This document shows, piece after piece, positions 50,099 through 59,799 of a DNA stretch of 64,000 nt (positions are counted from its first letter, which is position 1; the number at the start of each line of letters is the position of its first letter). Position numbers and translations under genes: made by a program. Under the pieces are notes generated by a model, which was not told the origin of the DNA, made no database searches, and saw nothing but the letters and a program-made list of their open reading frames with translations. Source of the stretch: Paenibacillus sp. FSL H3-0469 (GTDB lineage: Bacteria > Bacillota > Bacilli > Paenibacillales > Paenibacillaceae); contig NZ_CP150302.1 of NCBI RefSeq assembly GCF_038051945.1, positions 7,254,001 to 7,318,000 of the forward strand, given 5' to 3'.

Positions 50099-51343
50099 TC
50101 AGAGCGGGGTCCTACTTTTGTTTCTTAGCGGGCGGTCTGCGCCGCCCCCGAGGTCCATCAGATGCTTGGACAGGAAGCCGATGAAGGCCAGAACCGAGAA
50201 GCCGGCAGCGACCAGATAGAATACAATCCGGCCCGCATCCTGGTAGATCAGCCCTCCGAAGGTGCCGCTGAGCAGACCTGCGCCGCTGGACCATACGACG
50301 GTGAAGAGGGCCATTCCGGTTGCCCGCAGATGATCAGGGATGATCCGTGTGATGTAGCGGACGGCGGTTACATAATAGATGCCGAACGAAATACTGTGCA
50401 TGGCTTGAATCGCAACCACGGTACCCGGCTCCTGAGCCAGCGACATGAACAAAAAGCGCAGCGTGAACATCAGGCTGGCAAAAGCGAGCAGCGGCAGCTC
50501 CTTGAACTTGTCGCCATATCTGCTGAGCAGGAAGAAGATGGGGATCTCACTGAGCGCAGAAGCCAGCAGTGCCCAGCCCACGATTTCATCCCCTGCATTC
50601 ATGCCCTTGAGGCTGATCGTCAGAAAGGCCTCGTTCATCCGGTAGCCGATGGCAAGCAGGAAGACAGAGCCGAAGAACCACAGCACTTCCTTTTGCAGCA
50701 GAATCTCCCGGAGTCCGGAGCCCTTCAGCGGTTTGTCCGTAGATTCCTTGTCTACAGAGAGCGGTGCCGCTTCGGTTCGCTTCACATCCTTCAGCCCAAT
50801 CGTAATCAGCAGCGCGGTTACGACAATGACAATACAAATCGCTACGCTGTACTGAGGTCCCAGCGTTCTGAGTACATAGCCGATTGTAAGGGCGAAGAAG
50901 GAGTATCCGAGTGAGCCGAATACACGGATGGCGATGAAATTCCGACCGTGGCGCTGGGCTATTTTGATAGCCATCGTATCTGCCAGCGGAAAGACAGGGT
51001 AATAGAAGAAATAGAAAAAGGACAAAATAAGCATGACACTAGAAAAATCGTTGGCTCTGGCCAGAATAATGGCGGTAATCAGCTGGCCTCCAAGCAGGAG
51101 GGCCATAATCTTACGGACGGTACCCAGCCGGTCACTCATCATACTCCAGAACAGGTTAGAGAGAATTGAGATTAACGGGCCTACAGAGTAGAGCAGACCC
51201 ATTTGCGGACTGCTGAAGCCCAGGTGGGCATAAAATAACGGGAAATAAGAAACAACCAGCACACTGGTGCCGTACAGCGTAAACATAAAGGATCGCAGCC
51301 AGTTTTGATCACTGTATTGGCCGCCGCTCCGCCTCGCATTCAT
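50099..51343 (-). CDS. MFS transporter (LacY/PPP-like MFS_1 group)
   Basis: 414 residues with twelve membrane segments. FMFTLYGTSVLVVSYFPLFY and the loop SDRLGTVRKIMALLLG fit the MFS_1_like/nucleoside- and sugar-symporter group. The frame is open to 51592, but ATG 51343 follows GAAGGAGTGCACAATC and removes an unlikely 83-residue extension that would overlap ytpB. Substrate unknown. Confidence 0.8.
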   Translation of the reverse strand: MNARRSGGQYSDQNWLRSFMFTLYGTSVLVVSYFPLFYAHLGFSSPQMGLLYSVGPLISILSNLFWSMMSDRLGTVRKIMALLLGGQLITAIILARANDFSSVMLILSFFYFFYYPVFPLADTMAIKIAQRHGRNFIAIRVFGSLGYSFFALTIGYVLRTLGPQYSVAICIVIVVTALLITIGLKDVKRTEAAPLSVDKESTDKPLKGSGLREILLQKEVLWFFGSVFLLAIGYRMNEAFLTISLKGMNAGDEIVGWALLASALSEIPIFFLLSRYGDKFKELPLLAFASLMFTLRFLFMSLAQEPGTVVAIQAMHSISFGIYYVTAVRYITRIIPDHLRATGMALFTVVWSSGAGLLSGTFGGLIYQDAGRIVFYLVAAGFSVLAFIGFLSKHLMDLGGGADRPLRNKSRTPL

Positions 51344-51521
51344 GATTGTGCACTCCTTCGGGATATAGAAAAGTATAGTATAGCATAAAGCGGAGAAGCC
51401 GGGGGTTCCGTAAAATATCGATTTTCTGAATCTTTCAAGAGTTTGCGAAAGTGATTTTGTTGTTTGTACAAATCCGCTCTGCATATTATAATAATCATGA
51501 TTTGGATAAGGAGACAACAAT

Positions 51522-52619
51522 GTGGAGGCACTGTCATTGAATGAATTTGAGCAAGGCCGTAACCGTAGTCCGCGCGGTCCTATTGGACTCATGAAGAGGG
51601 TCTATAAGTACGTGCTGCCGGAAGTGCGATCATGTCTCGATTTCTGGCGCAAGGATGCAGAAGGAATTCCCGATCCCGAGCTCCGCAAGCAAGCGCTTGC
51701 CAGCATTGAAACGAAGCAGTTTCATTGCGAAGGCGGCGGAATCTATGCCGCCGGCAATTTGTCGATGAGACATATACTGATTCCGCTAATTGTTGCCTAT
51801 CAGACGATCAGTGATTATTTGGACAACCTGTGTGACCGCAGTACTTCGCTTGACCCGGCTGATTTCCGGCTGCTGCATAAGTCTATGCTGGATGCGGTTA
51901 CCCCCGGCGCAGAGCCTGTGAACTATTACGCGCTGCGCACGGAACAGAATGACGGCGGATACCTGCACAGACTGGTCCGCAAATGCCAGGAGATGACCTC
52001 CCGGCTACCCGGATACGGTGCTGCTGCTGAAGAGGTCTATAATCTGGCCGTATTGTATACCGATCTTCAGGTCTATAAGCACATTCACCCGGAGCTTAGA
52101 GAAGCTGCCCTCAAGGAATGGTGGGAGAAGGAGGGGCACCGGGCGCCTCATCTCCAGTGGAATGAATTTGCGGCCGCAACCGGTTCAACCCTAGGCGTAT
52201 TTATGCTTTTTCTGGCATCCTGTGATCCTAAGCTAAGTACAGTGGCATCCTCATCCATTCGTGCTGCTTATTTTCCGAATGTGTGCGGTCTGCATATCAT
52301 GCTGGATTATCTGATTGACCAGGATGAAGACCGGGCCGGCGGTGATCTCAATTTCTGCAATTATTATGAGAATACGGATATGATGCTGAACCGGATCGCT
52401 TCCATTGTGGAGTGGGCCCGCAAGGATGTCCGTAGTCTTCCCGAGAACTCCATGCACCGTATGATCATCGAAGGACTGCTGGCCCTCTATTTATCCGATC
52501 CCAAGGTTAGTGAGCAGCGGGAGGTCCGCTCGGTATCCCGTAGGCTGATGAAGAATAGTCCGCTGACCAGGCTCTTCTTCTTCGTCAACAGCCGCTGGAT
52601 ACGCAAACACATGTATTAG
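51522..52619 (+). CDS. ytpB: Tetraprenyl-beta-curcumene synthase
   Basis: 365 residues, DUF2600/YtpB family. This large-type class I terpene synthase cyclises C35 heptaprenyl diphosphate to tetraprenyl-beta-curcumene in sesquarterpene synthesis of Bacillales. Asp-rich Mg-binding motifs are SDYLDNLCD and LDYLIDQDEDRAGGD. Helical, soluble. GTG start behind AAGGAGACAAC. Sesquarterpenes modify membranes and spores. No partner cyclase gene is in the window. Confidence 0.85.
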   Translation: MEALSLNEFEQGRNRSPRGPIGLMKRVYKYVLPEVRSCLDFWRKDAEGIPDPELRKQALASIETKQFHCEGGGIYAAGNLSMRHILIPLIVAYQTISDYLDNLCDRSTSLDPADFRLLHKSMLDAVTPGAEPVNYYALRTEQNDGGYLHRLVRKCQEMTSRLPGYGAAAEEVYNLAVLYTDLQVYKHIHPELREAALKEWWEKEGHRAPHLQWNEFAAATGSTLGVFMLFLASCDPKLSTVASSSIRAAYFPNVCGLHIMLDYLIDQDEDRAGGDLNFCNYYENTDMMLNRIASIVEWARKDVRSLPENSMHRMIIEGLLALYLSDPKVSEQREVRSVSRRLMKNSPLTRLFFFVNSRWIRKHMY

Positions 52620-52683
52620 ATGCTGCTGTGTTTTCTTCAGGTAAGGGGAGAGACCGGCACAAATTTAAGGAGGAACTAACAGA

Positions 52684-53655
52684 ATGTCAAACGTAAAAAA
52701 AATCGCAGTATTAACCAGCGGTGGAGACTCCCAAGGGATGAACGCCGCAGTGCGTGCGGTTGTCCGCAGCGCGATCTACTTCGGAATTGAGGTATTCGGC
52801 ATTCAGCGTGGATATCAGGGCCTGCTGAACCGCGACATTTTCCCGATGGATCTGCGCAGTGTCGGAGATATCATCCAGCGCGGAGGAACCGTTCTGCAGT
52901 CTGCACGCTGTCTGGAGTTCATGAAGCCGGAAGGCCAGCAGAAGGGTGCTGACATTCTGAATGAGCTCGGCATCGACGGTCTGGTTGTTATCGGCGGAGA
53001 CGGTTCTTATCATGGCGCCAACAAGCTCAGCAAGCTGGGAATCAAGACGATGGCTCTTCCGGGAACCATAGATAATGATATCTCTTTCACGGATTACACA
53101 ATTGGATTCGATACGGCCGTAGGCGTGGTCGTGGATGCGATCAATAAACTGCGCGACACTATGTCTTCCCATGAACGTTCATCCATTGTGGAGGTTATGG
53201 GCCGTCACTGCGGGGACATCGCTCTGCATGCGGGTCTTGCTTCCGGGGCGGAGACGATTCTGGTGCCGGAAATGCCTTATGATCTGAATGAGGTAGCGGA
53301 CCGGATGAAGGATAACTTCGCACGCGGCAAACGTCACAGTATTGTCATTGTAGCTGAAGGCGTCGGCAAAGGTGAGGATGTGGCTCAGGCGCTCAAAGAC
53401 CGCCATGCTTCCCTGGATGCCCGTGTTACGGTTCTGGGACATATTCAGCGGGGGGGTACTCCAACTCCGGGAGACCGTAACCTTGCCAGCCGTCTGGCTG
53501 ATTTCGCGGTCCGCAAGCTGATCGAAGGCGAATCAGACAAGGCATGCGGGATTATTAAAGGGGAACTGGTTCTTACTGATATCGACAAGGTAGTGAACAC
53601 GAAGAAAGATTTCAATATCGAGCTGTATGAATTGGCTTCCCGTCTATCCCAGTAA
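52684..53655 (+). CDS. pfkA: ATP-dependent 6-phosphofructokinase
   Basis: 323 residues. It phosphorylates fructose-6-phosphate in glycolysis. The ATP site KIAVLTSGGDSQGMNAAVRA, GGDGSYHGA, catalytic Asp in PGTIDNDI, and GHIQRGGTPTPGDR are all visible. ATG behind TTAAGGAGG. Here Ser-Gln replaces Ala-Pro in the usual GGDAPGMN motif, a small but noticeable change. Single gene with its own terminator. Confidence 0.94.
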   Translation: MSNVKKIAVLTSGGDSQGMNAAVRAVVRSAIYFGIEVFGIQRGYQGLLNRDIFPMDLRSVGDIIQRGGTVLQSARCLEFMKPEGQQKGADILNELGIDGLVVIGGDGSYHGANKLSKLGIKTMALPGTIDNDISFTDYTIGFDTAVGVVVDAINKLRDTMSSHERSSIVEVMGRHCGDIALHAGLASGAETILVPEMPYDLNEVADRMKDNFARGKRHSIVIVAEGVGKGEDVAQALKDRHASLDARVTVLGHIQRGGTPTPGDRNLASRLADFAVRKLIEGESDKACGIIKGELVLTDIDKVVNTKKDFNIELYELASRLSQ

Positions 53656-53690
53656 CAACTACAAGAATTCATCCAATCTCCAATCCTTAG

Positions 53691-53736
53691 CGGAGCAGTC
53701 ATCCTTCCATTACCGGAAGAGGCTGCTCCGTTTTTT
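53691..53736 (+). terminator. pfkA terminator
   Basis: CGGAGCAG (53691-53698) pairs with CTGCTCCG (53723-53730), followed by six T. Confidence 0.85.
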
Positions 53737-53739
53737 GGC

Positions 53740-53785
53740 TTGACTATATACCCCTACCCGTATATTATAATACCCATATGGGTAT
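53740..53785 (+). promoter_or_regulatory. CstR-type operator and promoter of the persulfide operon
   Basis: TTGACT at 53740-53745 and TATAAT-like bases at 53761-53771 mark the promoter. A perfect 16-bp palindrome ATACCCATATGGGTAT covers 53770-53785, overlapping the -10. A second copy-like sequence TATACCCCTACCCGTATA lies in the spacer. G/C-tract palindromes of this type are CsoR/CstR operators, and a cstR gene closes the operon. Confidence 0.75.
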
Positions 53786-53805
53786 ACAAATAGGAGGGAA
53801 ACAAT

Positions 53806-56292
53806 ATGAGCAGAACTATAGTCATTATCGGCGGAGTTGCCGGAGGGGCATCCGCTGCAGCACGATTAAGAAGATTGAACGAAGAAGATAACATTATAAT
53901 TATAGAGCGGGGAGAGCATGTTTCTTTTGCCAACTGCGGCTTGCCTTATTATATTGGGGAGACTATTGATTCAAGAGATAAGCTGTTCCTGCAGACACCG
54001 GCTGGTATACAGGCGCGCTTTAATATCGATGTGAGAATCTTCACCGAGGCAACGGCGATTGACCGTGAACGCAAGCAGGTACATTGCCGCAATGTTACGA
54101 CAGGTGAAACGCTGCACATTCCGTATGATATTGTAGTGCTCTCTCCAGGCGCGAAGCCTATCGTTCCGCCGTTTCCCGGAATCGCTGAGGCGGATAACCT
54201 GTTTACACTAAGGAATATTCCGGATACAGACCGTATCAAGGCATATGTGGACAACCGTCACCCCCGGCATGCCACTGTAATTGGAGCAGGTTTTATCGGC
54301 CTTGAAATGGCTGAGAATCTCCGGGAGCGGGGACTTGACGTAACCGTAATTGACCGGGGGGAGCAGATTCTGAACCCGCTTGACCTGGAGATGGTTCGTC
54401 CGCTGGAGGAGCATATGCGTCTGCATGGGGTAGAGCTGCGGCTGAATGAGGGCGTAGAGGCTTTTGAACAACAAGGCCGTCTGGTTCGTCTCTCATCAGG
54501 CGGGGAGCTCAGCACGGATATGGTTATTCTGGCGATCGGGGTCAGTCCTGAGAATGACCTGGCCCGAAGCTGCGGGCTTGAGCTGGGCATCCGCGGGGCG
54601 GTAAAGGTGAATGCTTCGCTGCAGACAAGTGATCCGGCTATCTATGCTGTTGGAGATGTCATTGAAGTGAAGGACCGTGTTCAGGGGTTCGATACCATGG
54701 TGTCCCTTGCCTGGGGTGCCAACCGTCAGGGGCGTCTGGCCGCTGATCATATCAATGGCCGGAAAGCCTCGTATACAGGAGCATTAGGTACTGCGATTAT
54801 CAAGCTCTTCGATATGACAGCTGCGCTGACCGGAAACAATGAGAAGACGCTTCGTTCACTGGGCGTTCCCTTTGAAGCTGTGCATATCCATCCGAATTCC
54901 CACGCCGGCTACTACCCCGGTGCTGCACCGATAGCGCTCAAGCTGCTGTTCAACCCGCAGACAGGTGAGATTTATGGAGCGCAAGCAGCCGGAAGTGCCG
55001 GTGTCGACAAAAGAATAGATGTCATTGCCACCGCTATCCGCAGCAAGCTTAAGGCTGATAAGCTGGCGGATCTGGAGCTGGCCTATGCGCCGCCGTATTC
55101 CTCGGCCAAAGATCCGGTCAATATGGCGGGCTATGTGGCCTCCAATCTGATGGAGGGACTCGTCCGTAATCTGCAATGGCATGAAGTGGACGAATTCGCC
55201 CGCAATGGCGGTTTTATTATTGATGTCCGAGATGAAGCAGAGCGGTTAGCCGGTTATATCCCGGGTTCCATCAATATTCCTCTGGCTGAGCTGAGAGAGC
55301 GGCTTACAGCGATTCCGGGGGATAAGGAGATCGCTGTATCCTGTCAGGTAGGGCTGCGCGGCTACATTGCTGCCCGGATGTTAACCCAATACGGATATGC
55401 AGTACGAAACGTTGACGGAGGCTACAAAACATACGCAGCAATGGCAAGAGGGAATAGCACTGGAGATTCCGGGAAGTCAGGGGCACTGGTTTTGAAAAAA
55501 GATGCCCCGTCTCCCGCCAGTATCGTTCATATCCAGGAACAGCTTAGCAGTAAGCCTCAGCTCTTACTGGATGCTTGCGGATTACAGTGCCCCGGCCCTA
55601 TACTCAAAGTATATGAGACAATAAATTCTATGGAGGAAGGACAGCGGGTAGAGATCACTGCAACGGATTTCGGGTTTGCCGCTGACATCAGGCAGTGGTG
55701 CAGCAAGACGGGGAATACGCTGGAAGCTGTGGATGTATCCGGAGGCAAGGTTCAGGCACTGGTGCGCAAGGGACAAGACCCGGCAGACAGAACCGGGGGA
55801 GCGGCGGAACAGGCAGCAGTCTCAGAAGGGACAACAATGATTGTATTCAGCGGAGATCTGGACAAAACGATCGCTTCCTTCATTATTGCAACAGGCGCTG
55901 CAGCGATGGGCAAGCAGGTCACCATGTTCTTTACCTTCTGGGGGCTTAATGTTCTGCGCCGGGGGCAGTCACCGCAGGTGAAGAAGAATACACTCGACCG
56001 GATATTTGGCCTGATGATGCCGAAGGGAACGCGGAAGCTTCCTTTATCCAGAATGAACATGGGCGGGCTTGGCGCCAAAATGATCCGTTATACGATGCGC
56101 CGCAAGAATGTGGAGTCCCTGGAGAATCTGATGCAGGGCGCTCTGAATGCGGGAGTTAAGTTGATGGCCTGCACAATGAGTATGGATATCATGGGCATCA
56201 AGCAGGAGGAATTAATTGAAGGTGTAGACTTCGGCGGTGTTGCCAGCTATCTCGGAGCTGCCGAGGACTCAGGCGTGAACCTATTCATCTAG
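53806..56292 (+). CDS. CoA-disulfide reductase-rhodanese-TusA-DsrE fusion protein (sulfane-sulfur metabolism)
   Basis: 828 residues with four modules. Residues 1-450 form a CoADR-like flavoprotein with FAD motif IIGGVAGGASAAARLRRL and redox Cys44 in SFANCGLPYYIGE. About 465-555 is a rhodanese with active-site Cys in VSCQVGLRG. About 580-655 is a TusA domain with LDACGLQCPGP. About 680-828 is a DsrE2-like domain (MIVFSGDLDKTIASFIIATG) with Cys in LMACTMSMD. The chain could take, relay and reduce persulfide sulfur in one polypeptide. Placement under a CstR-like operator with cstR downstream supports a reactive sulfur-detoxification role. Confidence 0.88.
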   Translation: MSRTIVIIGGVAGGASAAARLRRLNEEDNIIIIERGEHVSFANCGLPYYIGETIDSRDKLFLQTPAGIQARFNIDVRIFTEATAIDRERKQVHCRNVTTGETLHIPYDIVVLSPGAKPIVPPFPGIAEADNLFTLRNIPDTDRIKAYVDNRHPRHATVIGAGFIGLEMAENLRERGLDVTVIDRGEQILNPLDLEMVRPLEEHMRLHGVELRLNEGVEAFEQQGRLVRLSSGGELSTDMVILAIGVSPENDLARSCGLELGIRGAVKVNASLQTSDPAIYAVGDVIEVKDRVQGFDTMVSLAWGANRQGRLAADHINGRKASYTGALGTAIIKLFDMTAALTGNNEKTLRSLGVPFEAVHIHPNSHAGYYPGAAPIALKLLFNPQTGEIYGAQAAGSAGVDKRIDVIATAIRSKLKADKLADLELAYAPPYSSAKDPVNMAGYVASNLMEGLVRNLQWHEVDEFARNGGFIIDVRDEAERLAGYIPGSINIPLAELRERLTAIPGDKEIAVSCQVGLRGYIAARMLTQYGYAVRNVDGGYKTYAAMARGNSTGDSGKSGALVLKKDAPSPASIVHIQEQLSSKPQLLLDACGLQCPGPILKVYETINSMEEGQRVEITATDFGFAADIRQWCSKTGNTLEAVDVSGGKVQALVRKGQDPADRTGGAAEQAAVSEGTTMIVFSGDLDKTIASFIIATGAAAMGKQVTMFFTFWGLNVLRRGQSPQVKKNTLDRIFGLMMPKGTRKLPLSRMNMGGLGAKMIRYTMRRKNVESLENLMQGALNAGVKLMACTMSMDIMGIKQEELIEGVDFGGVASYLGAAEDSGVNLFI

Positions 56293-56308
56293 AGGGGGCT
56301 GATTGAGA

Positions 56309-56569
56309 GTGGAATATGATAAAGCTATTACCAACCGTTTGAAACGTATTGAAGGTCAGGTAAGAGGCGTGTTAGGGATGCTGGAGGAAGGCAAGGACTG
56401 CCGTGAGATTGTGACTCAGCTGACTGCGATCCGAACAGCGGTAGACCGCTCTATCGGTGCAGTGATCGGAGATAACCTGGAACATTGTATCCAGGAAGAG
56501 CTGACGAAGGGGAATTCCCCTGAGCAAGTGATTAAGGAAGCGGTGGATCTGCTGGTAAAAAGCCGGTGA
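56309..56569 (+). CDS. cstR: Persulfide-sensing repressor CstR (CsoR/RcnR family)
   Basis: 86 residues from GTG 56309; a TTG at 56303 is an alternative. Numbered from GTG the two cysteines fall at C31 and C60, as in S. aureus CstR. The copper-ligand His of CsoR, expected four residues before the second Cys, is Asn instead. That makes it a sulfur sensor that forms Cys-Cys polysulfide links, not a copper sensor. All-helical, tetrameric DNA-binding fold. It is 16 bp behind the persulfide fusion gene and probably represses the whole operon through the palindrome at 53770. Confidence 0.87.
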   Translation: MEYDKAITNRLKRIEGQVRGVLGMLEEGKDCREIVTQLTAIRTAVDRSIGAVIGDNLEHCIQEELTKGNSPEQVIKEAVDLLVKSR

Positions 56570-56571
56570 TG

Positions 56572-56621
56572 AAAAACAGCCACAGACGAAGGGGAGCTCC
56601 CGAATGTCTGTGGCTGTTTTT
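56572..56621. terminator. Bidirectional terminator between cstR and the MATE gene
   Basis: AAAAACAGCCACAGAC (56572-56587) and GTCTGTGGCTGTTTTT (56606-56621): 16-bp perfect stem with A/T tracts. Confidence 0.9.
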
Positions 56622-56662
56622 GGTTCTGCATCGAAGCTATAGCTGCACTTTGTGGCGTTAAT

Positions 56663-58018
56663 TCACGCCTTCTCCGGGGCGAATCTGCGCTGCACCCTGA
56701 CGAGCCGGGCCAGGAGCAGAATTGCGCCGATTCCAAGTCCCGTAATGAGGCCAATCCAGTAGCCGTAGGCCCCAAGCTCAGTATAGGTGGCGAGCAGGTA
56801 TCCGACAGGCAGGCCGATCACCCAATAGGCAATGAAGCAGATGACGAACGCAGGATTAACATCCTTATATCCGCGCAGCACACCTTGTGTCGGGGTTGCG
56901 ATAGCATCGGAGATCTGGAAGAAGATTGCGTAGATCAGGAAATGCTGGATCAGCGAGATCACCTCATGGTCATCCGAATACAGCCCGGCCACATGATTCC
57001 CGGCGAAGAGCAGCACCAGTGCTGTGAGCAGGGAGAGAACAGCCGCCGTACCAATGCCCATAATGCCATACTGGCGTGCGTCCTTCAGCCGGCCGGAGCC
57101 GCTCTCGAAGCCGACGAGAATCGTCAGACTCATGCAGATGCTCAGCGGAATCATATAGAGGGTGGAAGCGAAGTTAATGGCCGCCTGATGGGCAGCGATT
57201 GTAATGGTATCGAAGCGGCTCATCAGCAGGGTTACAGCCGAGAACACCGCCGTCTCGAAAAAGATCGAAAAGCCGATAGGCACACCAATCTTCAGCAGCT
57301 CCTTGAGGCTTACCAGGGACATCGCGTGAAATTTACGGAAAATCTGCAGGCTCCGGAAAGGCTCGGCCTGGTAGACGAAGATTAGGGCAATCAGGAAGAT
57401 GACCCAATACGTGATCGCAGAGGCAACGCCTGCGCCCACTCCGCCAAGGCGGGGGAAGCCGAAGTTGCCGAAGATCAGCAGATAGTTAAGCCCCACATTG
57501 ACCGGCAAGGCAATCAGGGTGATGAACATGGAGACGCGGGTCTGGCCCAGGGCATCAATACAGCTGCGGACAACGGTATAGCCAAACAGCGGGATAACGC
57601 CGAAGGAGATGGCACCGAGGAAGCGGAAGGCAATATCGCGTACCGCAGGCTCCAGATTCATGAAATTCAGGATCGGTGTGAGAGCGAGGCTGCCAAGAAT
57701 CAGCACGAGCACCGATACGATCAGGGAGAGCCAAATGCCCTGCATCACCTGGTTGGCCACCTCCTTGTCACGCTTGCTGCCGAGGAGATGAGACACAATG
57801 GGTGTGATCCCCATAAGAATACCGCTGAGGCCAGTCTGGATCGGAATCCACAGGCTTGTGCCGATGGCTACGCCGGCCAGATCATTCGTGCCGAATTTGC
57901 CGGACATATTGGTGTCGAAGAAGGTAATGGCCGACAATGCAATCTGAGTAATCAGAATCGGAAGCAATATATGCAGGAATTGCCCGGCCTTTTGCTTAAT
58001 GGAAGAAGTCTGTTTCAT
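56663..58018 (-). CDS. MATE-family multidrug/Na+ antiporter (NorM-like)
   Basis: About 451 residues with twelve transmembrane helices in two MATE repeats. The start MKQTSSIKQKAGQFLHILLP and the family stretch GLNYLLIFGNFGFPRLGG are typical. It exports cationic compounds using Na+ or H+ gradients. ATG 58018 gives the usual N-terminus; ATG 58024 is close by. The gene is flanked by hairpins on both sides and seems monocistronic. Confidence 0.87.
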   Translation of the reverse strand: MKQTSSIKQKAGQFLHILLPILITQIALSAITFFDTNMSGKFGTNDLAGVAIGTSLWIPIQTGLSGILMGITPIVSHLLGSKRDKEVANQVMQGIWLSLIVSVLVLILGSLALTPILNFMNLEPAVRDIAFRFLGAISFGVIPLFGYTVVRSCIDALGQTRVSMFITLIALPVNVGLNYLLIFGNFGFPRLGGVGAGVASAITYWVIFLIALIFVYQAEPFRSLQIFRKFHAMSLVSLKELLKIGVPIGFSIFFETAVFSAVTLLMSRFDTITIAAHQAAINFASTLYMIPLSICMSLTILVGFESGSGRLKDARQYGIMGIGTAAVLSLLTALVLLFAGNHVAGLYSDDHEVISLIQHFLIYAIFFQISDAIATPTQGVLRGYKDVNPAFVICFIAYWVIGLPVGYLLATYTELGAYGYWIGLITGLGIGAILLLARLVRVQRRFAPEKA

Positions 58019-58065
58019 AATCATCAATGCCCCGTTATCTTTATTTTGAATACTTATATTCCCAG

Positions 58066-58092
58066 TAAAAAGCCCGGCAGCTGCCGGGCTCT
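58066..58092 (-). terminator. Terminator of the DUF4015 gene
   Basis: AGCCCGGCAGCTGCCGGGCT (58072-58091), a perfect 20-bp palindrome, followed on the minus strand by TTTTT. Confidence 0.85.
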
Positions 58093-58136
58093 GGATATCG
58101 TGCGGCTATGGATACATCCGGATAATTGCAGAAAGC

Positions 58137-59363
58137 TTATTGGTCGTACTTCACATCGGCGGTATAGCGGTTATTGGCATTCCAGAGCAGGAATTCGTCG
58201 ATATTCTGATCCTTCAAGGCACGGATCTGATCTTCAACCTGCTTCTTGCCGTATTTGACATAATGCCCGCTGCCCAGCCAGCTGGCGGTGAAATCCTGAA
58301 TCCATGGGCGGATCACCGGTTTGTAGCTGCCTAGCGGATTCAGCTTCTTGTGCGTATCAACCATTGAGCCCTTAATGGTAGCATAAGGGTCTTTGTCCGG
58401 GTCCTTCACATCGAACCAGCCGGTGGAATAATGGCTCGGATAGACCATCGGGCTGATAACATCGACATTCTTGGAGATCTTCACGAAATCCTGGCCGATG
58501 CCTTCTGCGGCAGGTACCGAGGCGGCATAACCGAAGATATCTACAGAGATTCGAACTCCCAGCGGTGCCAGCTCAGCTTTGGCATACTTGACAAAGTCGG
58601 CGATGATTTCGACGCGCGGTCTGTCGCTCTTCGTGTATTTCAGAGTGTCCGCACGCTTCTCGAAGCCTTCAGGGAAGCGTACATAGTCAAACTGGATTTC
58701 CTTGAACCCGAGCTTAACGGCCTCCTTGGCAATATCTACGTTATACTTCCACACATTTTCATTATAAGGATTGACGAAGCTGTCTCCGCCTTTGTTGGCC
58801 CAGACAGAGCCGTCTTTGTTGACGAAGGATAATTCCTTGTTCTTCTTGGCGAGCACAGAATCCTTGAATACTACAATCCGCGCAATCGGGTAGACATTAT
58901 GCTCCTTCAGGCGGGTCATCAGCTTGCTGATATCACCTATGAACGGCTGGGGATGTCCCATTTGCTGAAGCTCAGCATTGTCCGTCTTGTAGGTGATGTA
59001 TCCGGCATCATCCTTAATGTCGATGACCATGGAGTTGAGCTCAGTCTTGTCCAGCAGGGCAAGCAGGGTCTCCATCCGTGCGCCTCCGGCGCTATAGGCA
59101 GTCACGTATATCCCTTTAACCTTGGGAGCATCCGGCTGCGGATCAGCAATACGAGCTGTCTCCGGCGATGCGCTTGGTGAAGGTGCAGGAGAGGCAGTGC
59201 CGCCTCCGTTCGGTGAGGCTGAGTCCGGATTCGTTGTGTTTTCTGTGACGATGGGGGGATTCATGGCGCCCTGCAGTACTGCTGCCACATCGGCTTCATG
59301 TCCTTGATTAGGGACACCCACGCCTCCCAGTGCCATCATCAGTAAAGCCCAGGTGATATTCAT
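58137..59363 (-). CDS. Putative glycoside hydrolase (DUF4015/GHL) with secretion-type N-terminus
   Basis: 408 residues. A short hydrophobic N-terminus (MNITWALLMMALGGVG) and a Pro/Ser/Ala/Thr linker (about 30-75) precede a TIM-barrel-like domain. VKGIYVTAYSAGG, VIDIKDDAGYITY, IQFDYVRFPEGF and ISPMVYPSHY are the DUF4015 landmarks. Asp and Glu residues near these strand ends are candidate catalytic acids. Probably surface-attached or secreted, acting on a wall or exopolysaccharide; substrate unknown. Confidence 0.78.
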   Translation of the reverse strand: MNITWALLMMALGGVGVPNQGHEADVAAVLQGAMNPPIVTENTTNPDSASPNGGGTASPAPSPSASPETARIADPQPDAPKVKGIYVTAYSAGGARMETLLALLDKTELNSMVIDIKDDAGYITYKTDNAELQQMGHPQPFIGDISKLMTRLKEHNVYPIARIVVFKDSVLAKKNKELSFVNKDGSVWANKGGDSFVNPYNENVWKYNVDIAKEAVKLGFKEIQFDYVRFPEGFEKRADTLKYTKSDRPRVEIIADFVKYAKAELAPLGVRISVDIFGYAASVPAAEGIGQDFVKISKNVDVISPMVYPSHYSTGWFDVKDPDKDPYATIKGSMVDTHKKLNPLGSYKPVIRPWIQDFTASWLGSGHYVKYGKKQVEDQIRALKDQNIDEFLLWNANNRYTADVKYDQ

Positions 59364-59525
59364 TTCTTATTCGCTCCCTTTATGTACATTCCTTATAAAG
59401 TATAAGGTAACGGATGCACCCAAAAAGAACAGACTTGTAACAATACCCGTAATTTTTTGATGTCATCTTTCCGCTCTTGTTGTTTATAAACGGGATGTAC
59501 AGATTTTGAACCGCTGAATATAAAA

Positions 59526-59572
59526 GTAAATGCCGCCCCGGACTGGCACGAAGGCCAACGACCAGGGCGGCA
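59526..59572 (-). terminator. Terminator of the small minus-strand gene
   Basis: TGCCGCCC (59531-59538) pairs with GGGCGGCA (59565-59572). Minus-strand T-rich bases follow. Confidence 0.55.
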
Positions 59573-59604
59573 ACTATTACAACTTGCTCTTTAGGGCAGC
59601 TTGC

Positions 59605-59799
59605 TCAATGAAGATACGCAGAATTCTGATGCTCGCAAATGCTGTAATGGATGATATCCATGGCATCTGCCGGTTCCAGAATACTCAGACCGTCACGCAG
59701 TACGATTACAGAATTGAGTTCGTCCTGCTTCAGGAACGGTATCATATCCGGATACCACCTCATGACGATTGCTGACAGTTTTACCGTTTCCATTTCCAC
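59605..59799 (-). CDS. Small acidic protein of unknown function
   Basis: About 64 residues, starting at GTG 59799 (or ATG 59793) behind AAAGGG. The body MRWYPDMIPFLKQDELNSVI followed by LSILEPADAMDIIHY is compact, without membrane segment or metal motif. It is followed by a hairpin terminator, supporting a real gene. Function unknown. Confidence 0.6.
   Translation of the reverse strand: MEMETVKLSAIVMRWYPDMIPFLKQDELNSVIVLRDGLSILEPADAMDIIHYSICEHQNSAYLH

Noticed and set aside
51344..51592. 83-residue extension of the MFS gene overlapping ytpB
   Set aside because: ATG 51343 has GAAGGAG upstream and the normal family N-terminus. The extension overlaps the ytpB promoter and start.
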